Origin: Bacteroidales bacterium
GTDB lineage: Bacteria > Bacteroidota > Bacteroidia > Bacteroidales > UBA7960
Assembly: GCA_007128045.1 (NCBI GenBank)
Contig: SKYG01000134.1
Span: forward strand, 1-20,777
Length of the DNA stretch: 20,777 nt
Direction of reading: 5' to 3'
Both the position numbers and the translations under genes were made by a program. The notes below the pieces were generated by a model. That model ran no database searches. It was given only the letters and a program-made list of their open reading frames with translations, and was not told the DNA's origin. Shown here piece after piece: positions 6,719 to 14,609 of the stretch (the first letter of the stretch is position 1; every line of letters begins with the position of its first letter).

Positions 6719-8583
6719 GCCAGATTAAGACGTTTGTTTCTGATTTCCTTCTCAAGTGTTATGATAGACTGAACAGCCCTTCCATACATATCCTCCATGT
6801 CATTGGCTGAGTCAGACGGGGCAAATCGTGCATACTCGCAGTTGTTTAGTACTTCCAAAAAATCATTGGCGATGATTTCGGAAATGCCTTTTTGTTTAAA
6901 TGCCTTTATGGCTTCTTCTTTGTTTAGCTTCGATTGAGGTATGCTCAATTTATCGGAAAGATACCCCCACAATGCCTTGAATATTTCGTCATAAAACAAT
7001 AACTCATCCTTTGTACGCATTAAGATGGCGGCTTTCTTCAGTCTCTTCCTGGCCAATTTATCTGCTTTTCTGTTACGCATCAGCATCACATTGCTTCTTA
7101 CCTTCACTTCCCTGCGGCCTGCAACGAGCAGGATGGCAAACAATAAAAACGGAAGGATCAACAAGATATAAAATGTTCTGCTTTTATAGAAAAGCTGCCC
7201 AAATGTAGTCAATGAAAAAGGCCTGGTTACAATAAACCTTATATCTTGGGTTATTTGCTGAAATTCAGAACGCCCGGTTGAAGAAGATTCACCTGCCACT
7301 CCGGCATAACCGGTCACATGTAATGTAAATGGACCAGCCGTTTGATTAACATATCTGCCCGCTGAAGGGTCGAAATAGGAGAACTGAATAACCGGTATCG
7401 TAAACTCTCCTGGTGTGCGTGGTATGATCACCCAGTCATATTCCCTGCTGCCTTTTACGCCTGATCGTTCATTTCTGATGTGATCAGCAACATTTGGGTC
7501 AAACACTTCAAGATTTTGTGGAAACTGAATGTCAGGTTTTTCAACCATCCTGATATTTCCATTTCCCTCAATCCGTATTTTCAGGTTCGTAGCGTTATTA
7601 ACATCTAATTCTTGCTCCGAAATACTCGCTGTCATTTCATACCTGCCAACTTGTCCTTTGAAAGAATACGGCCTGTTTTGCGATGGCAAAGGTCTTACCT
7701 GTAAGGTAACCTGATTGGATCGAACCACATGAGGCACATTCTGAACATTGCCAAAAACAGAACCCCCAAAAAAGTCATCAAAAATACTTCCGCTACGTTG
7801 CTGGCTGCGTAACCTTACCAAGCATTCTACTTCTAAAGGTTCTATTCTAAGTTCTCCCGATCGTTGCGGAAAGATTGCAGCACGTCGTATCTCCGCCACA
7901 CTATATTGAACCCCATCGATCACTTCTGTGGTCGTTGGCGGTTGTGAGGTGTCTGTCAGGTTTTCAGACCAGAAACCCTGAAAGGAGGGAAGCTTCTCAA
8001 TGGAATATCTGGATATGGGCAGCCTGGTAAACAGCTTATAGGTGATAATTACCTGTTCAGATTGATAGGGATTGTTATTGCTTACTTCAGCCCTGACGAA
8101 GATATCTCTTGATGTAATCTGGGCTTCTGTCTGCTGGCCAGGTTGTTGCGTTGATGGGGGAGGGGTGGAACCCCCCGGAGAGGCTTGTCCGGAAACTGTA
8201 ATGGTATGTGTGTTTGATGAATAGGATGTACCATCCACCACAACGCTTGCGGCACCAATAGAAAAACGACCTTCTTTGACTGCCTCCAATACATAGGTAT
8301 ATGATATGGTAAATGTCGTTGTAACCTGATTATTGATAATCTGGGTGGATGTACTGGTTGATTGCGAAGGACCTGAAAGCACCCTGAAATCAGAAAACAG
8401 GGGTGCAGTGAACTCAGCAGGTCTGGCATTTACCGTAAAAACCACCCTGAAGCGTTCTCCCACAGCGACCTGTGCCGGAGCCGACAAGTTGATGGAAATA
8501 TCCTGGGCTGCCAGCGACAAGGTTGCCTGAGCCATCCCAAGAAACCAGATAAAAAGTGTCCTGATGATCCGGATGCTATTCAT
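6715..8583 (-). CDS. batD: BatD: large periplasmic protein anchored by one C-terminal TM
   Basis: The 622-residue protein starts with a signal peptide (to about residue 26) followed by Ig-like, beta-rich segments beginning DISINLSAPAQVAVGERFRV, typical of the BatD family. A Ser/Pro/Gln linker sits near 135-155. A TM helix at about 469-489 (FYILLILPFLLFAILLV) is followed by a 133-residue basic, helical cytosolic tail. The large periplasmic part probably scaffolds BatA/BatB and the TPR proteins; that is inference from family organisation. The gene starts 3 nt after the batC stop and its own stop overlaps the batE start. Length is normal for the family and no key feature seems lost. Confidence 0.9.
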   Translation of the reverse strand: MNSIRIIRTLFIWFLGMAQATLSLAAQDISINLSAPAQVAVGERFRVVFTVNARPAEFTAPLFSDFRVLSGPSQSTSTSTQIINNQVTTTFTISYTYVLEAVKEGRFSIGAASVVVDGTSYSSNTHTITVSGQASPGGSTPPPSTQQPGQQTEAQITSRDIFVRAEVSNNNPYQSEQVIITYKLFTRLPISRYSIEKLPSFQGFWSENLTDTSQPPTTTEVIDGVQYSVAEIRRAAIFPQRSGELRIEPLEVECLVRLRSQQRSGSIFDDFFGGSVFGNVQNVPHVVRSNQVTLQVRPLPSQNRPYSFKGQVGRYEMTASISEQELDVNNATNLKIRIEGNGNIRMVEKPDIQFPQNLEVFDPNVADHIRNERSGVKGSREYDWVIIPRTPGEFTIPVIQFSYFDPSAGRYVNQTAGPFTLHVTGYAGVAGESSSTGRSEFQQITQDIRFIVTRPFSLTTFGQLFYKSRTFYILLILPFLLFAILLVAGRREVKVRSNVMLMRNRKADKLARKRLKKAAILMRTKDELLFYDEIFKALWGYLSDKLSIPQSKLNKEEAIKAFKQKGISEIIANDFLEVLNNCEYARFAPSDSANDMEDMYGRAVQSIITLEKEIRNKRLNLA

Positions 8584-8586
8584 TAT

Positions 8587-9312
8587 TTACCATTCTTTTT
8601 CCGATGTCCCTGTTTGTGTTTGTGCTTGTTGCCGTTGCATTTCTTCCTGCAAATTTTGCTCCTGCTGATTTAATGCATCTAATATACGCTCAGCATCCTG
8701 AGGGGATATCTGTTCAGGACGGGGCTGCTGAGCTGTATCTTCCTGTTGTTGCTGTTCCCCTTCCTGTTGTTGTTCGCCATCTTGCTGCTGATCTTCATTA
8801 TCTTGCTGATCCTGCTGATCCTGCTCGCCATCACCGTTTTCATCATTATTGTCATCTCCTTCGGATGGTTGCTCCTCAGGAGGCTGATCCTCAAGAAGCT
8901 GCATAGCATAAGAAAGGTTGTACCGTGTGTCATCATCGTTTGGATTCAGCCGTAATGCCTGCTTATATGCTTCAACACTTTCGGGAATCTGCTGGTTCCT
9001 TAAGAGAGAGTTGCCCAGATTGTGATAAGCATTGGCTTTATCCTGCCCGGCAGGAGCAAATTTTGATAAAGCCTCAAACAGTTCCGAGGCTTCTTCATAG
9101 CGACCCTGCTTATATAGAGAGTTGCCGAGGTTGAATAACGCCGCTGAATTTTGGGAATTCAGTTCAAGCGACCGACGGTATTGAAGCTCTGCTTCACTGT
9201 AATTGCCTTCATTATACAACGCGTTTCCTTTTCGGATGTATTGTCTTTCATTATTGCCCTGGACAATTCCGGCAGATAATAACACCAACAAGAAAATCAA
9301 ATAACTCTTCAT
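8587..9312 (-). CDS. batC: BatC: secreted TPR protein with Gln/Glu-rich C-terminus
   Basis: The 241-residue protein has a signal peptide (about 1-19), three TPR repeats (about 22-55, 56-89 and 93-127; for example ALFNLGNSLYKQGRYEEASE and NAYHNLGNSLLRNQQIPESV) and a low-complexity tail from about residue 141, almost all Glu, Gln, Asp and Asn. This matches BatC, which is thought to organise partners in the periplasm. The tail is probably disordered and negatively charged. Its CAG/GAA-rich DNA creates long open frames on the other strand and in shifted frames, which I treat as shadows. It is separated from batB by 64 nt that contain the CTTTTCGACATTCAG repeat, a wider gap than elsewhere in batA-batE. 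Confidence 0.87.
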   Translation of the reverse strand: MKSYLIFLLVLLSAGIVQGNNERQYIRKGNALYNEGNYSEAELQYRRSLELNSQNSAALFNLGNSLYKQGRYEEASELFEALSKFAPAGQDKANAYHNLGNSLLRNQQIPESVEAYKQALRLNPNDDDTRYNLSYAMQLLEDQPPEEQPSEGDDNNDENGDGEQDQQDQQDNEDQQQDGEQQQEGEQQQQEDTAQQPRPEQISPQDAERILDALNQQEQNLQEEMQRQQAQTQTGTSEKEW

Positions 9313-9324
9313 ATGTTTATATTT

Positions 9325-9350
9325 TGTCTGAATGTCTGAATGTCGAAAAG
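9325..9350 (-). repeat. 26-bp repeat before batC, identical to 5461-5486
   Basis: Read on the minus strand this is CTTTTCG followed by ACATTCAG, ACATTCAG and ACA, identical over 26 bp to 5461-5486. It ends 12 nt before the batC ATG, in the same orientation and similar place relative to a start codon as the copy before the Spy-like gene. It lies inside the bat operon between batB and batC. Confidence 0.8.
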
Positions 9351-9376
9351 GCTTCTATGACTGTAACGATTTAAGG

Positions 9377-10408
9377 CTAAAAAAGTTTTATTCTATTCAA
9401 CCATTTGTTCTTTCTTTCAGATATCAACACCTCAACTATCAAAGCTATCAAAGCCAATGCCACAAAATAATGAAAACGGCTCTCATAGTCAGCAAACACA
9501 AGGCTGTCAAACTCCTCTTTCTCCATTTGCTTGATTTCATCCAATATATCGGCCAAACCCAGATCAGCGCCACGTCCTTCCCGGAACACGCCACCACCTT
9601 CCTGGGCGATCTGTCTCAGGGTTGCCTCATCATATCTTGAAACGACGGTATTACCCTGATTATCGCGAAAGAAACCGGTCAACTGTCCATCCCGGTATAC
9701 CGGAATGGGAGCTCCGCCAGGGGTGCCTATCCCGACGGTATGAATCGTCAATCCTTGTTGCCGGGCTTGTTTTGCCACTTGAACCGGATCGTCCATATGA
9801 TTTTCGCCATCACTGAGTATAATGAGTACCTTATTCGTCAGTTCATCAGATGAAAAAGACATCATAGCTCTTTGTATGGCTGAGCCAATTGCCGTTCCCT
9901 GAGCTTGTACACTGTTGGTACTGATTGTTCTGAGCATCATCCGTGCAGCGTGATGATCTGATGTAAGAGGAACCTGCGTGATGGCACTTCCGGCAAAGGC
10001 CACTATACCAATGCGGTCTCCTTCCAGCCGGTCAATCAAGCGAGACACAGACATCTTCGCTCGTTCCAGCCGGTTTGGCCTGATGTCTTCGGCAAGCATA
10101 CTCCGGCTTACATCAATGGCAACCATTATATCGACCCCCTCGCGCCTGGCTTCTTCTAACCTGCTACCAACCTGGGGGTTTATAGCTGCAGTGATCATAC
10201 ACGCAAGGGCCATCAGCACGATATAAAACCTGAACCATGGACGGTGCTTTGATACCCAAGGCATCATCATGCTTAAAACGTCATGACGTCCAAAACGATG
10301 CAAGGCCTTCTTTCGAAAATATCTTGAGCCCCAAAATACTGCTATAAAAACAGGTATAATGAGGTAGATATAAAAAAATTCCGGATGTTCAAAACGTATC
10401 ATATCCAT
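9377..10408 (-). CDS. batB: BatB: membrane VWA-domain protein
   Basis: The 343-residue protein has two N-terminal TM helices (about 12-27 and 60-77), a VWA domain with a MIDAS motif DVSRS at 99-103, the later DG metal-site segment LIILSDGENHMDD, and a C-terminal TM helix at about 312-330. BatB and BatA are paralogues expected to display Mg-dependent interaction domains at the inner membrane; on this topology the VWA domain is between helices 2 and 3. The MIDAS residues D99, S101 and S103 are all present, so the site looks functional. It follows batA after 2 nt. In Bacteroides fragilis the Bat locus is linked to aerotolerance. Identification is strong; the partner bound is unknown. Confidence 0.92.
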   Translation of the reverse strand: MDMIRFEHPEFFYIYLIIPVFIAVFWGSRYFRKKALHRFGRHDVLSMMMPWVSKHRPWFRFYIVLMALACMITAAINPQVGSRLEEARREGVDIMVAIDVSRSMLAEDIRPNRLERAKMSVSRLIDRLEGDRIGIVAFAGSAITQVPLTSDHHAARMMLRTISTNSVQAQGTAIGSAIQRAMMSFSSDELTNKVLIILSDGENHMDDPVQVAKQARQQGLTIHTVGIGTPGGAPIPVYRDGQLTGFFRDNQGNTVVSRYDEATLRQIAQEGGGVFREGRGADLGLADILDEIKQMEKEEFDSLVFADYESRFHYFVALALIALIVEVLISERKNKWLNRIKLF

Positions 10409-10410
10409 AA

Positions 10411-11406
10411 TCAGGGTATGGTTTTTAACCAGGTGTTTCTGATCAATATCTCCAATCCAAACAATAGTAAAGCCAATAACACCAAGGGTAAATATTCATC
10501 ATAATTCCGGGAATATTCCGTAACATCAATTTTGGAACGTTCCATTTGGTCAATTTCTGTATAAATTTCCTCGAGCTTTGTCTGGTTATCAGCCCAAAAA
10601 TACCTTCCTCCTGTCATAGAAGCCATCTCTTGCAAAAGCTCTTCGTCAACCGGAATTTCAACCTGCTGGTACTGAATCCCCATAGGTGTTTGGAAGGGGT
10701 AGGGCACAGGTCCGCTGCTACCAACACCTATGGTATAAACACGAACACCCAGGACGGCAGCTATTTCAGCGGCCGTAAGGGGATCAATAACACCTGTGTT
10801 GTTAATCCCATCAGTAAGTAAAATAATTACCTTACTGATAGCCTGACTTTCTCTCAGGCGGTTAACTGCTGTTGCCAATCCATCGCCTATGGCTGTGCCA
10901 TCTTCAACCATTCCGGTAATGACATTGGACGTAAGCTCTTTTAGCAAGGTATGATCTGTTGTCAATGGACTTAAGGTAAAGCTCTGACCACTGAAAATAG
11001 TAACACCTATCCGGTCTCCGGCACGCATATCTATGAAATCCATAGCGGTTTTTTTTGCTGATTCAAGACGGTTTGGTTTAAAGTCTTCAGCAAGCATGGA
11101 ACCCGAGATATCCAACGCTATAACGATATCAATTCCTTCTACAGATACATCACGTGAAACCGAAGAGGATTGAGGTCGTGCCAATGCGAGGATTAGAAGA
11201 ATCAGCACGATCATCCTGAGGACGAAAGGCAGGTGAATAAGTCTGGCTCTGACTCCCCGTTTATTTCCAGCAAGAAAACTGGCATGTGGATAACGAATAG
11301 ACGCTTCGCGTTCTTTATGCTTCCAACCATACCACGTGATCAATAGTGGTACTAAAAGCAAGAACAGTAAAAATGGTTTGTATGCAAAAACAATATCAAC
11401 CGGCAT
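10411..11406 (-). CDS. batA: BatA: membrane VWA-domain protein
   Basis: The 331-residue protein has TM helices at about 9-26, 59-77 and close to the C-terminus (LVLLALLLFGLEILI). The VWA domain carries MIDAS DISGS at 99-103 and a second metal-site segment IILLTDGINNTGVID. Architecture and order (batA before batB) match the Bat operon. The start at 11406 overlaps the upstream accessory gene by 11 nt, so coupling is likely. BatA and BatB share the segment MLAEDxxPNRLExAK after the MIDAS, which shows they arose by duplication. MIDAS residues are intact. MoxR-type ATPases are thought to act on such VWA partners to remodel or activate complexes; here that is inferred from the operon. Confidence 0.92.
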   Translation of the reverse strand: MPVDIVFAYKPFLLFLLLVPLLITWYGWKHKEREASIRYPHASFLAGNKRGVRARLIHLPFVLRMIVLILLILALARPQSSSVSRDVSVEGIDIVIALDISGSMLAEDFKPNRLESAKKTAMDFIDMRAGDRIGVTIFSGQSFTLSPLTTDHTLLKELTSNVITGMVEDGTAIGDGLATAVNRLRESQAISKVIILLTDGINNTGVIDPLTAAEIAAVLGVRVYTIGVGSSGPVPYPFQTPMGIQYQQVEIPVDEELLQEMASMTGGRYFWADNQTKLEEIYTEIDQMERSKIDVTEYSRNYDEYLPLVLLALLLFGLEILIRNTWLKTIP

Positions 11407-12397
11407 CTGTTACAATTTTTTTTGTTCCATCAACAAAGTCAAAAGCAAGTTCCATCGATGACTCATTAAGAGAGGCTTCAGGAATAAATTTCGCAAACTT
11501 TACCAGATCAGCTACTTCGAGTATCTGTTGCAGGTTATTCAAATGTACCGGATCTTTAATCAGTGGGTCAATAACTGCCATAATTTCAGAAGTGGTCATC
11601 TCCATTGCCCGAATGCTATAACGTTTCTCCAGGTACAGACGTAGAATATTGGCCAGTTCACTGTGGTAAATCTTATATTTGCCGGCTTGCCATAACTTCT
11701 TGTTTTTCAGACTAGAAAGGCTGGAAAATGCCGCCATGTGAGCTGGAATATCGGGCTGCTCCCATACGGTTGGTTGTTGTTCTTTGCCCTTTGGCCTTTT
11801 AAGATAACGGATCATAAGCCATACCAGTAATCCCAATACGATTAAGCCTGCCAGATAGGGAAGAATATCCCTGAATGTCAAAGGGATCCCCCATATTGCC
11901 TTAATATCCTTAATACCTTTCTCCGGATCTATGTCGATCGTCTGAACCTCCAGCAGCAAAGCATCACTCCTGAATTGCAATGTATCCTGGCCAGCAACAG
12001 CCAAAAAGTCAAATGACGGAATGGGATGATAACCCGCTTCCCACGATGTGATGATATGTTCCTGTTCTAAAACAAAGGGGATATCGTCTGCCATTAAAGT
12101 ATCAGGACGGCCGAATCGTATGATCTCAATTTGTTTGGTAATGGTATCCGAAAATGCGGGATATACCACACTTGCCTCCAAAGGCATCTCGATTCTTATT
12201 CGCAGGGCAGCATGCTGACCGATAACAATCTCTTTTGGTTCGAGCGTAACAATGGCTTTCTGTGCCAAACCCGTATGTAAACTTACAAGCGACGTAATAA
12301 TAACCAGGGTCACAGACAGAATCAACCTGTGAAGAGGATATCCATAAGTGTTTACGGCAGTGCGATTGTCAACTTTCAGATTAATACCAGGCATCAT
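11396..12397 (-). CDS. Bat-operon periplasmic/TM accessory protein (DUF4381-like)
   Basis: The 333-residue protein has a signal anchor (about 24-45), a beta-rich periplasmic domain of about 130 residues (AIVTLEPKEIVIGQHAALRI), a TM helix at about 180-199 (YLAGLIVLGLLVWLMIRYLK) and a helical cytosolic domain (about 225-330) with KIYHSELANILRLYLEKRYS and MTTSEIMAVIDPLI. The plan repeats that of BatD on a smaller scale: Ig-like outside, one helix, helical tail inside. Genes of this form often sit between the DUF58 gene and batA, and related proteins elsewhere are labelled DUF4381; I do not assign a symbol. It overlaps batA by 11 nt. The two adjacent Met codons at the start leave a one-residue ambiguity. 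Confidence 0.75.
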   Translation of the reverse strand: MMPGINLKVDNRTAVNTYGYPLHRLILSVTLVIITSLVSLHTGLAQKAIVTLEPKEIVIGQHAALRIRIEMPLEASVVYPAFSDTITKQIEIIRFGRPDTLMADDIPFVLEQEHIITSWEAGYHPIPSFDFLAVAGQDTLQFRSDALLLEVQTIDIDPEKGIKDIKAIWGIPLTFRDILPYLAGLIVLGLLVWLMIRYLKRPKGKEQQPTVWEQPDIPAHMAAFSSLSSLKNKKLWQAGKYKIYHSELANILRLYLEKRYSIRAMEMTTSEIMAVIDPLIKDPVHLNNLQQILEVADLVKFAKFIPEASLNESSMELAFDFVDGTKKIVTDAG

Positions 12398-12504
12398 ATT
12401 TCATTTAATCCCTCGACGTTTGACCTTCGACCCTCGTCCCCAAGAAATATAATCATGCAGATTTGTGTCAAAGCGTTCGTCATGTCTCGGTTCATTCATT
12501 GCAC
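12398..12504 (-). other. Intercistronic gap inside the bat operon with repeat sequence
   Basis: This 107-nt gap between the DUF58 gene and the accessory gene is long for an otherwise tightly packed operon. On the minus strand it holds the 35-bp repeat (copy B) and then a TCGA-rich stretch, GGGTCGAAGGTCAAACGTCG, close to the next start. I see no -7 box and no terminator hairpin in it. Confidence 0.6.
12450..12484 (-). repeat. Dispersed 35-bp intergenic repeat, copy B
   Basis: On the minus strand it begins CATGACGAACGCTTTGACAC and ends GCATGATTA, matching 5404-5438 at 31 of 35 positions. It starts 20 nt after the DUF58 stop. A TCGA-rich stretch follows it, as the TTTTCGACATTCAG repeat follows copy A, so both may belong to one composite element. 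Confidence 0.75.
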
Positions 12505-13374
12505 TTAATTGCTTCGCTTTTTAAATAGGTTCATTAACGGGGGTACATAATCCCTGTCTGTTGACATGGCAACATGATCAACACGGGCACGGGCAAATGC
12601 ACCCTTCAGGAATTGTTCATGGTGTTGGTTCCAGTCTGCCAGGTTTTTCCGTACCATCTTGTTGGACGTGTCAATCCACACACTCTGTCCGGTTTCCGGA
12701 TCTTTAAATTTTACCAGTCCCATTGCAGGGATTTCTTGTTCTCTAAGGTCAAATACCCGTAAACAAACAACATCGTGTTTTCTGCTCACGATATCAAGCG
12801 CTTCGGTGAAGTTCTTGTCATTAAAGTCAGAGATCACAAAAGCTACCGATCTTTTTTTTATCACGTTGCGTAAGTACTTCAATGCCTCTGAAATATCGGT
12901 TCCACGATGCTTAGGACGAAAGTCGATAAGTTCTCTGATGATTCTCAATATATGGGTTGTCCCTTTTTTGGGGGGAATAAATTTTTCAATTTGATCGCTA
13001 AAGAAAATAACACCTACTTTATCGTTATTACTTATTGCTGAAAAAGCCAGAACGCCGGCAATTTCAGCAACAACAGATTCTTTGACCCTCCCAGTAGCTC
13101 CAAATTCATTTGATCCGCTAACGTCTATTAGCAGCATAACGGTCAGCTCACGCTCTTCGTCAAATACTTTTACATATGGATGGTTAAACCTCGCGGTAAC
13201 GTTCCAGTCAATACTTCTTATATCATCACCAAACTGATACTCCCTGACCTCTGTAAACGCCATGCCGCGCCCCTTAAAAGCACTGTTGTAATGGCCAGAG
13301 AAAATTTGTTTGGAGAGCCCACGGGTCTTTATTTCAATCTTTCTTACCTTTTTTAAAAGCTCTGTGGTTTCCAT
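12505..13374 (-). CDS. DUF58 (VWA-like) protein of the MoxR/Bat operon
   Basis: The 289-residue protein carries the DUF58 core motif at about 36-63 (GRGMAFTEVREYQFGDDIRS, then IDWNVTARF). A VWA-like fold follows with MIDAS-type DVSGS at 84-88 (D84, S86, S88) and a segment VAFVISDFNDKNF. No TM helix is visible, so it is probably cytosolic or peripheral. DUF58 proteins are regularly encoded right after moxR and are thought to be partners or substrates of the ATPase. It starts 45 nt after the moxR stop. The next gene is 107 nt downstream, a gap occupied by a dispersed repeat. Length and motifs are normal for the family. Confidence 0.9.
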   Translation of the reverse strand: METTELLKKVRKIEIKTRGLSKQIFSGHYNSAFKGRGMAFTEVREYQFGDDIRSIDWNVTARFNHPYVKVFDEERELTVMLLIDVSGSNEFGATGRVKESVVAEIAGVLAFSAISNNDKVGVIFFSDQIEKFIPPKKGTTHILRIIRELIDFRPKHRGTDISEALKYLRNVIKKRSVAFVISDFNDKNFTEALDIVSRKHDVVCLRVFDLREQEIPAMGLVKFKDPETGQSVWIDTSNKMVRKNLADWNQHHEQFLKGAFARARVDHVAMSTDRDYVPPLMNLFKKRSN

Positions 13375-13400
13375 ATCAGTATCTTTAAGTTTGCTTGATG

Positions 13401-13423
13401 TTAGCCTGAATTATTCAGGTTAG
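13401..13423 (-). other. Hairpin at the moxR stop codon
   Basis: CCTGAA (13405-13410) and TTCAGG (13414-13419) form a perfect 6-bp stem with a 3-nt centre. It can extend to ten pairs if two G-T pairs are allowed, taking in the moxR TAA stop (13422-13420). There is no T-run after it on the minus strand, so it is more likely an RNA processing or stability element than a terminator. Confidence 0.5.
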
Positions 13424-14403
13424 GGAACCTCCACAGTATTCAAAATCTCATTGATGATATCCTCGCTGGTTATATTTTCAGCCTCAGCTTCATAGGTAAG
13501 CCCGATACGATGCCTTAACACATCTGTACATACTGCTCTGACATCTTCAGGGATAACATACCCGCGACGTTTAATAAACGCATATGCTTTGGCTGCCAGG
13601 GCCATATTGATACTGGCCCTTGGAGAACCACCATAACTGATCAATGGTTTGAAGTCAGGTAGCTTATAATCTGCAGGATACCTCGTAGCAAATACAATGT
13701 CTGTGATATAATTTTCGATTTTCTCATCGACATACACCTCCCTGACTACTTCCCTGGCTTTTATTATGTCGGCTGAATCCAAAACAGGTCTGGTAGCAGG
13801 TGATTCCGCCAGCATGTTCTGGCGAAGGATAATCTTCTCCTCCTCTTTGGTGGGATAACCAATGATGACCTTGAGCATAAAGCGATCAACCTGCGCTTCG
13901 GGTAGGGGATAGGTACCCTCTTGTTCAAGGGGGTTCTCTGTTGCCAATACCAGAAACGGTTCCTCAAGAAAATAGGTATGATCCCCAATGGTGACTTGTC
14001 TCTCTTGCATGGCCTCCAGAAGGGCGCTCTGTACCTTGGCAGGTGCGCGGTTTATCTCATCAGCCAACACAAAGTTGGCAAATACCGGACCCTTGCGAAC
14101 AACAAATTCTTCGGATTTCTGACTATAAATCATCGTACCGATTAAATCTGCTGGTAACAGATCTGGGGTAAACTGAATGCGGCTGAATTTTGCCTTGATG
14201 GTATTTGCCAATGACTTGATGGCTAATGTCTTTGCCAAACCTGGCACACCCTCCAACAATATATGTCCGTTGGCAAGCAGTCCAATCAGTAAACGGTCAA
14301 CCATTTCCCTTTGCCCAACGATCACCTTGCCCATCTCTAAGCTCAATAGTTCAACAAAAGAGCTTTCTTGCTGAATTCGTTCATTTAATTCTTTGATGTC
14401 CAT
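13420..14403 (-). CDS. moxR: MoxR-family AAA+ ATPase
   Basis: The 327-residue protein (from the chosen start) has Walker A GVPGLAKT (52-59), Walker B FVLADEINRA (111-120), sensor-1 region LVLATENPLEQEGTYPLPEA and the R-finger area QVDRFM, all typical of MoxR. MoxR ATPases act as chaperone-like remodelers for VWA proteins, and three VWA/DUF58 proteins follow here. I chose ATG 14403 (MDIKELNERIQQES) over the ATG at 14445, because the family N-terminus begins there and a TAAATTTG -7 box lies at 14437-14430, inside the longer frame; transcription from it could not include the earlier ATG. No Shine-Dalgarno is seen, which is common in the phylum. First gene of the eight-gene operon. Confidence 0.93.
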   Translation of the reverse strand: MDIKELNERIQQESSFVELLSLEMGKVIVGQREMVDRLLIGLLANGHILLEGVPGLAKTLAIKSLANTIKAKFSRIQFTPDLLPADLIGTMIYSQKSEEFVVRKGPVFANFVLADEINRAPAKVQSALLEAMQERQVTIGDHTYFLEEPFLVLATENPLEQEGTYPLPEAQVDRFMLKVIIGYPTKEEEKIILRQNMLAESPATRPVLDSADIIKAREVVREVYVDEKIENYITDIVFATRYPADYKLPDFKPLISYGGSPRASINMALAAKAYAFIKRRGYVIPEDVRAVCTDVLRHRIGLTYEAEAENITSEDIINEILNTVEVP

Positions 14404-14429
14404 GATTTGTTGTTTTTCAAAATATGATG

Positions 14430-14437
14430 CAAATTTA
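14430..14437 (-). promoter_or_regulatory. -7 box for the moxR-bat operon
   Basis: On the minus strand TAAATTTG fits TAnnTTTG and lies 26 nt before the chosen moxR ATG, giving a 5' leader of about 20 nt. A clear TTG at the -33 position is missing; a direct repeat TCGTTAA occurs in that area (near 14455 and 14470). Its position argues against the upstream ATG at 14445. Confidence 0.55.
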
Positions 14438-14537
14438 TGTTTCACATAGCTTAGTCGTTAATATTTTGTCGTTAAAAAATGTTAAAGTGTTGATTTATAA
14501 TTTGTTGTGAGTGAAGATAAAAAAACTTTCAAAAAAA

Positions 14538-14570
14538 TTTGGAATTAATAAATATATTTTATTATATTTG
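14538..14570 (+). promoter_or_regulatory. Consensus Bacteroidota promoter of the YtrA-type ABC operon
   Basis: TTTG (14538-14541), a 21-nt AT-rich spacer, and TATATTTG (14563-14570) match both halves of the TTTG-N19-21-TAnnTTTG promoter. The transcription start should fall about 7 nt downstream, within the palindrome at 14572-14595, which makes repression by an operator-bound factor likely. Confidence 0.8.
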
Positions 14571-14571
14571 C

Positions 14572-14595
14572 AGTGTATTAGTTATGTAGTACACT
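14572..14595 (+). promoter_or_regulatory. Palindromic operator, probable site of the GntR/YtrA-type repressor
   Basis: A 24-bp imperfect palindrome has outer half-sites AGTGTA (14572-14577) and TACACT (14590-14595), with inner TA steps also symmetric; 9 of 12 positions pair. It begins one nt after the -7 box and covers the expected transcription start, 14 nt before the ATG at 14610. The operon encodes a short GntR protein of the type that binds such dyads, so autoregulation is likely. Confidence 0.72.
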
Positions 14596-14609
14596 AAAAC
14601 ATTAAAGAG

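Noticed and set aside
8604..8955. Long open frames opposite and overlapping batC
   Set aside because: They arise from the CAG/GAA-rich DNA that encodes the Gln/Glu tail of BatC. They have no family resemblance and low-complexity hydrophobic translations.
14404..14445. 14-residue N-terminal extension of MoxR from ATG 14445
   Set aside because: The TAAATTTG promoter box lies inside this extension and family members start at MDIKELNE, so the shorter start is preferred.
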